NCBI GenBank assembly: GCA_021775005.1
Contig: JAJFIK010000064.1
Location: forward strand, 1 to 60,601
Direction: 5' to 3'
Source of the DNA: Rhodospirillales bacterium
Lineage (GTDB): Bacteria; Pseudomonadota; Alphaproteobacteria; JAJFIK01
DNA: 60,601 bases
Numbering within the stretch: the stretch's first letter is position 1; each line of letters opens with the position of its first letter. The notes under the pieces are model-generated. The model was not told where the DNA came from. It did not search any database and worked only from the letters and a program-made list of their open reading frames with translations. Positions 59,092 through 60,601 of the stretch are shown in pieces. The translations under genes and the position numbers were made by a program.

Positions 59092-60601
59092 TTATTGGAG
59101 CCGAATTGATCCAATGCCATAGCCGATGTTTTGACTGAGGTTGGAATAACGACCCTCAACAGTGGTGCAGCGTCCGCGATAATAGGCGTCTTCACAGACT
59201 TCCCACCGGCCACCTAAAACTTCCAGGCTGCCGTCATACCCCGCGGCGTAGAGGGAGAAGTCCTCGATATCGACACCGACTTCAAAGTAGTCACCGCGAT
59301 AACCGCTGCTCGCATAAACGCCGACACCATAATCATCGCGACGTGTGTCGCCGTCATAGTAACCGCCATAACCGCCACTGTATTCACGGTTGTTGTAGCG
59401 ATGGCGGCTGTTTATGCGGCGGACTGAAGAGATCTCGTTGTTGATACCGAAGTTGCGCAGGTTCCGTGTGCTGCTATCAACAATGAGGCAATACCCATTG
59501 TAGTTGCGACGAGTGCATATTTCCCAAACGCCGCTCAGGACACGAATAGAGGTTGTCCGATCACTAAAGCCAATTCGGTTCAGGTCGCCAATATCACTAC
59601 TGATATGGACATAGCGTCCGTCATAGTCGTTGCGGTTATAAAGGATGATCCCGCCAGCGTATGAATCGTAGCGACCATAGTCTGAATAGCCGAGGTAATA
59701 CCCACCACCATACCCACTATAATAACTGCTTCCGCCACGGCAGTGGCTGAGTGAACCAAAACTCAAGCACCAGCTCACGTGGTCATGGCCATAGTGGTCA
59801 CGATGATCATGACCCCAACCGGAATTCCGGCCACAGTGATAATTGCTGCTACGGCTGCTGCACCAGTTAGCGTGCCCGTGACCGTTGTGTTGATTGTGGT
59901 CATTGCCCCAATTATTTCCATCGTTGTGACCATCACCACGTCCATCGTGGCGTCCGTCGCCGCGCCCATCGTGCTGACCATCACCACGCCCATCGTGGCG
60001 TCCGTCACCGCGTCCATCACGCCGACCATCGTCGCGTCCATCACGCCGACCATCGTCGCGGCCCTCATGCCGTGCTTCCCGATAGCCTGGGCGGCTCTCA
60101 TTGGCCTCTCTGCGGCGCTCACGATATTCATCGCGGTTTTCCTCGCGGCGATCTGAACGCGCGTCCTGGCCGTTATTGTTACGGCTGGCGTGATTATCCT
60201 GCCGGTTGTCCCTGCGATCTGCGCGATTGTCCGGACGATTGTTGGGACGGTTGTCCCTGCGATCGGCGCGGTTATCTTGGCGATTATCTCGATGTTCTGC
60301 GCGGTTGTTTTGTTGATTGTCGCCGCGGTTGTCCTGGCGCTCGGCGCGATTGTCCGGCCGGTTCTCGCGACGACCCTGTTGATTGTCGTGTTGTTGGTTG
60401 GATTGCTCGTTGTTGTTATTTCCGCGCCGGGCTTCGCGCCGCGCCTGGCGTCGTTCCGCGCGAGACTCATCACCGTCACCGTCACGACCGCGCGCTTGCA
60501 CTTGAACAACAATGGGGTCGCCATTTTGAAACGCATTGATCGGCGCGCCAGGGGCGGCAGAAGCGTTTTGAGCAGCGAATATGGAAATGGCGATTAATCC
60601 G
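59092..60601 (-). CDS. Secreted Asn/Asp/Arg-rich repeat protein with two beta/gamma-crystallin domains (5' end outside window)
   Basis: The frame is open to the right edge. In-frame codons before 60501 read GLIAISIFAAQNASAAPGAPINAFQ, a signal peptide with an AxA cleavage site, so the gene starts beyond base 60601. The mature protein begins with a long low-complexity stretch of Asn, Asp and Arg (repeats such as RRDNRQDNRADRRDNRPNNR), then GDGRHDGR-type repeats near 59925-60070, a Gly/Tyr/His-rich segment and two beta/gamma-crystallin units (YVHISSDIGDLNRIGFSDRTTSI and YFEVGVDIEDFSLYAAGYDGS), with paired cysteines in each (WEICTRRNYNGYC and WEVCEDAYYRGRC). Such domains bind calcium. The repeats could bind metal or polymers; this is inference. 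Confidence 0.82.
   Translation of the reverse strand, partial: GLIAISIFAAQNASAAPGAPINAFQNGDPIVVQVQARGRDGDGDESRAERRQARREARRGNNNNEQSNQQHDNQQGRRENRPDNRAERQDNRGDNQQNNRAEHRDNRQDNRADRRDNRPNNRPDNRADRRDNRQDNHASRNNNGQDARSDRREENRDEYRERRREANESRPGYREARHEGRDDGRRDGRDDGRRDGRGDGRHDGRGDGQHDGRGDGRHDGRGDGHNDGNNWGNDHNQHNGHGHANWCSSRSSNYHCGRNSGWGHDHRDHYGHDHVSWCLSFGSLSHCRGGSSYYSGYGGGYYLGYSDYGRYDSYAGGIILYNRNDYDGRYVHISSDIGDLNRIGFSDRTTSIRVLSGVWEICTRRNYNGYCLIVDSSTRNLRNFGINNEISSVRRINSRHRYNNREYSGGYGGYYDGDTRRDDYGVGVYASSGYRGDYFEVGVDIEDFSLYAAGYDGSLEVLGGRWEVCEDAYYRGRCTTVEGRYSNLSQNIGYGIGSIRLQ

Noticed and set aside
59925-60070. Short tandem repeats that resemble a CRISPR array
   Set aside because: The periods are multiples of three and encode in-frame GDGRHDGR/DGRDDGRR repeats of the secreted protein; there are no uniform spacers.

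Overview
The window looks like a chromosomal segment of an alphaproteobacterium, most likely of the Hyphomicrobiales (Rhizobiales) or a relative such as the Parvibaculum group. Markers are the divK-pleD pair followed by rpmG, an EipB (DUF1849) envelope protein, a DUF3572 protein, a DinB with an N-terminal zinc-ribbon-like extension, a small conserved ORF beside dprA, and a bufferin (DUF2282/DUF692/DUF2063/DoxX) operon. Assignment is by gene content and order only; no search was run. Most of the DNA is moderately GC rich and densely packed, with many 1-4 base start/stop overlaps. One stretch, about 34.7-37.5 kb, is visibly richer in A and T.

Layout. 0-3 kb: clpS-clpA, the N-degron adaptor and its AAA+ unfoldase. 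2.8-6.7 kb, minus strand: HIT hydrolase, GNAT-like acyltransferase, glycerophosphodiesterase, RidA-like deaminase and a 2-hydroxyacid dehydrogenase. 6.7-10.7 kb: eipB (plus) converging on dinB, a ROK sugar kinase, a HAD hydrolase and a DUF3572 protein. 10.8-12.6 kb: divK and pleD, the cell-cycle and c-di-GMP regulators. 12.6-25.3 kb, minus strand: rpmG, an MFS transporter, a NUDIX hydrolase, rnr, topA, dprA, plsY, a dihydroorotase-like gene that has lost metal ligands, pyrB, ruvX and a VOC protein, with a 55-codon plus-strand ORF between topA and dprA. 25.5-30.6 kb: gatCAB, two tandem GSTs and a Sel1-repeat protein. 30.6-34.0 kb: a redoxin/2OG-Fe(II) oxygenase fusion, a secreted protein, and an ECF sigma factor with its DGPF (YciI-like) partner.

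34.2-37.8 kb: tRNA-Ser(GCU), then an accessory island. Three sets of exact direct repeats (19, 18 and 28 bp) nest around a transposase remnant, a MocR-type regulator and a divergent trans-sulfuration-family PLP enzyme. This is the clearest horizontally acquired piece of the window.

37.8-60.6 kb: a ferritin-like diiron protein, a sulfatase, a small membrane protein, a nitronate monooxygenase-like flavoprotein, a Kef-type K+/H+ antiporter, a porin, a secreted dienelactone-hydrolase-like enzyme, a CtlX-type amidinohydrolase, a branched-chain 2-oxoacid dehydrogenase operon (E1alpha-E1beta-E2, no E3), a second redoxin/2OG oxygenase fusion followed by a saccharopine-dehydrogenase-like protein and TesB, a GFA protein, a HisC-like aminotransferase, the bufABC-doxX operon (a copper-binding RiPP pathway), and a secreted protein with long Asn/Asp/Arg-rich repeats and two beta/gamma-crystallin domains that runs off the right end.

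The items most worth a second look are the nested-repeat island at tRNA-Ser with its regulator/enzyme pair, the two redoxin/2OG oxygenase fusions whose redoxin halves lack cysteine, the bufferin operon facing the repeat-crystallin protein, the inactive-looking dihydroorotase beside pyrB, and the small ORF preceded by stacked stem-loops.
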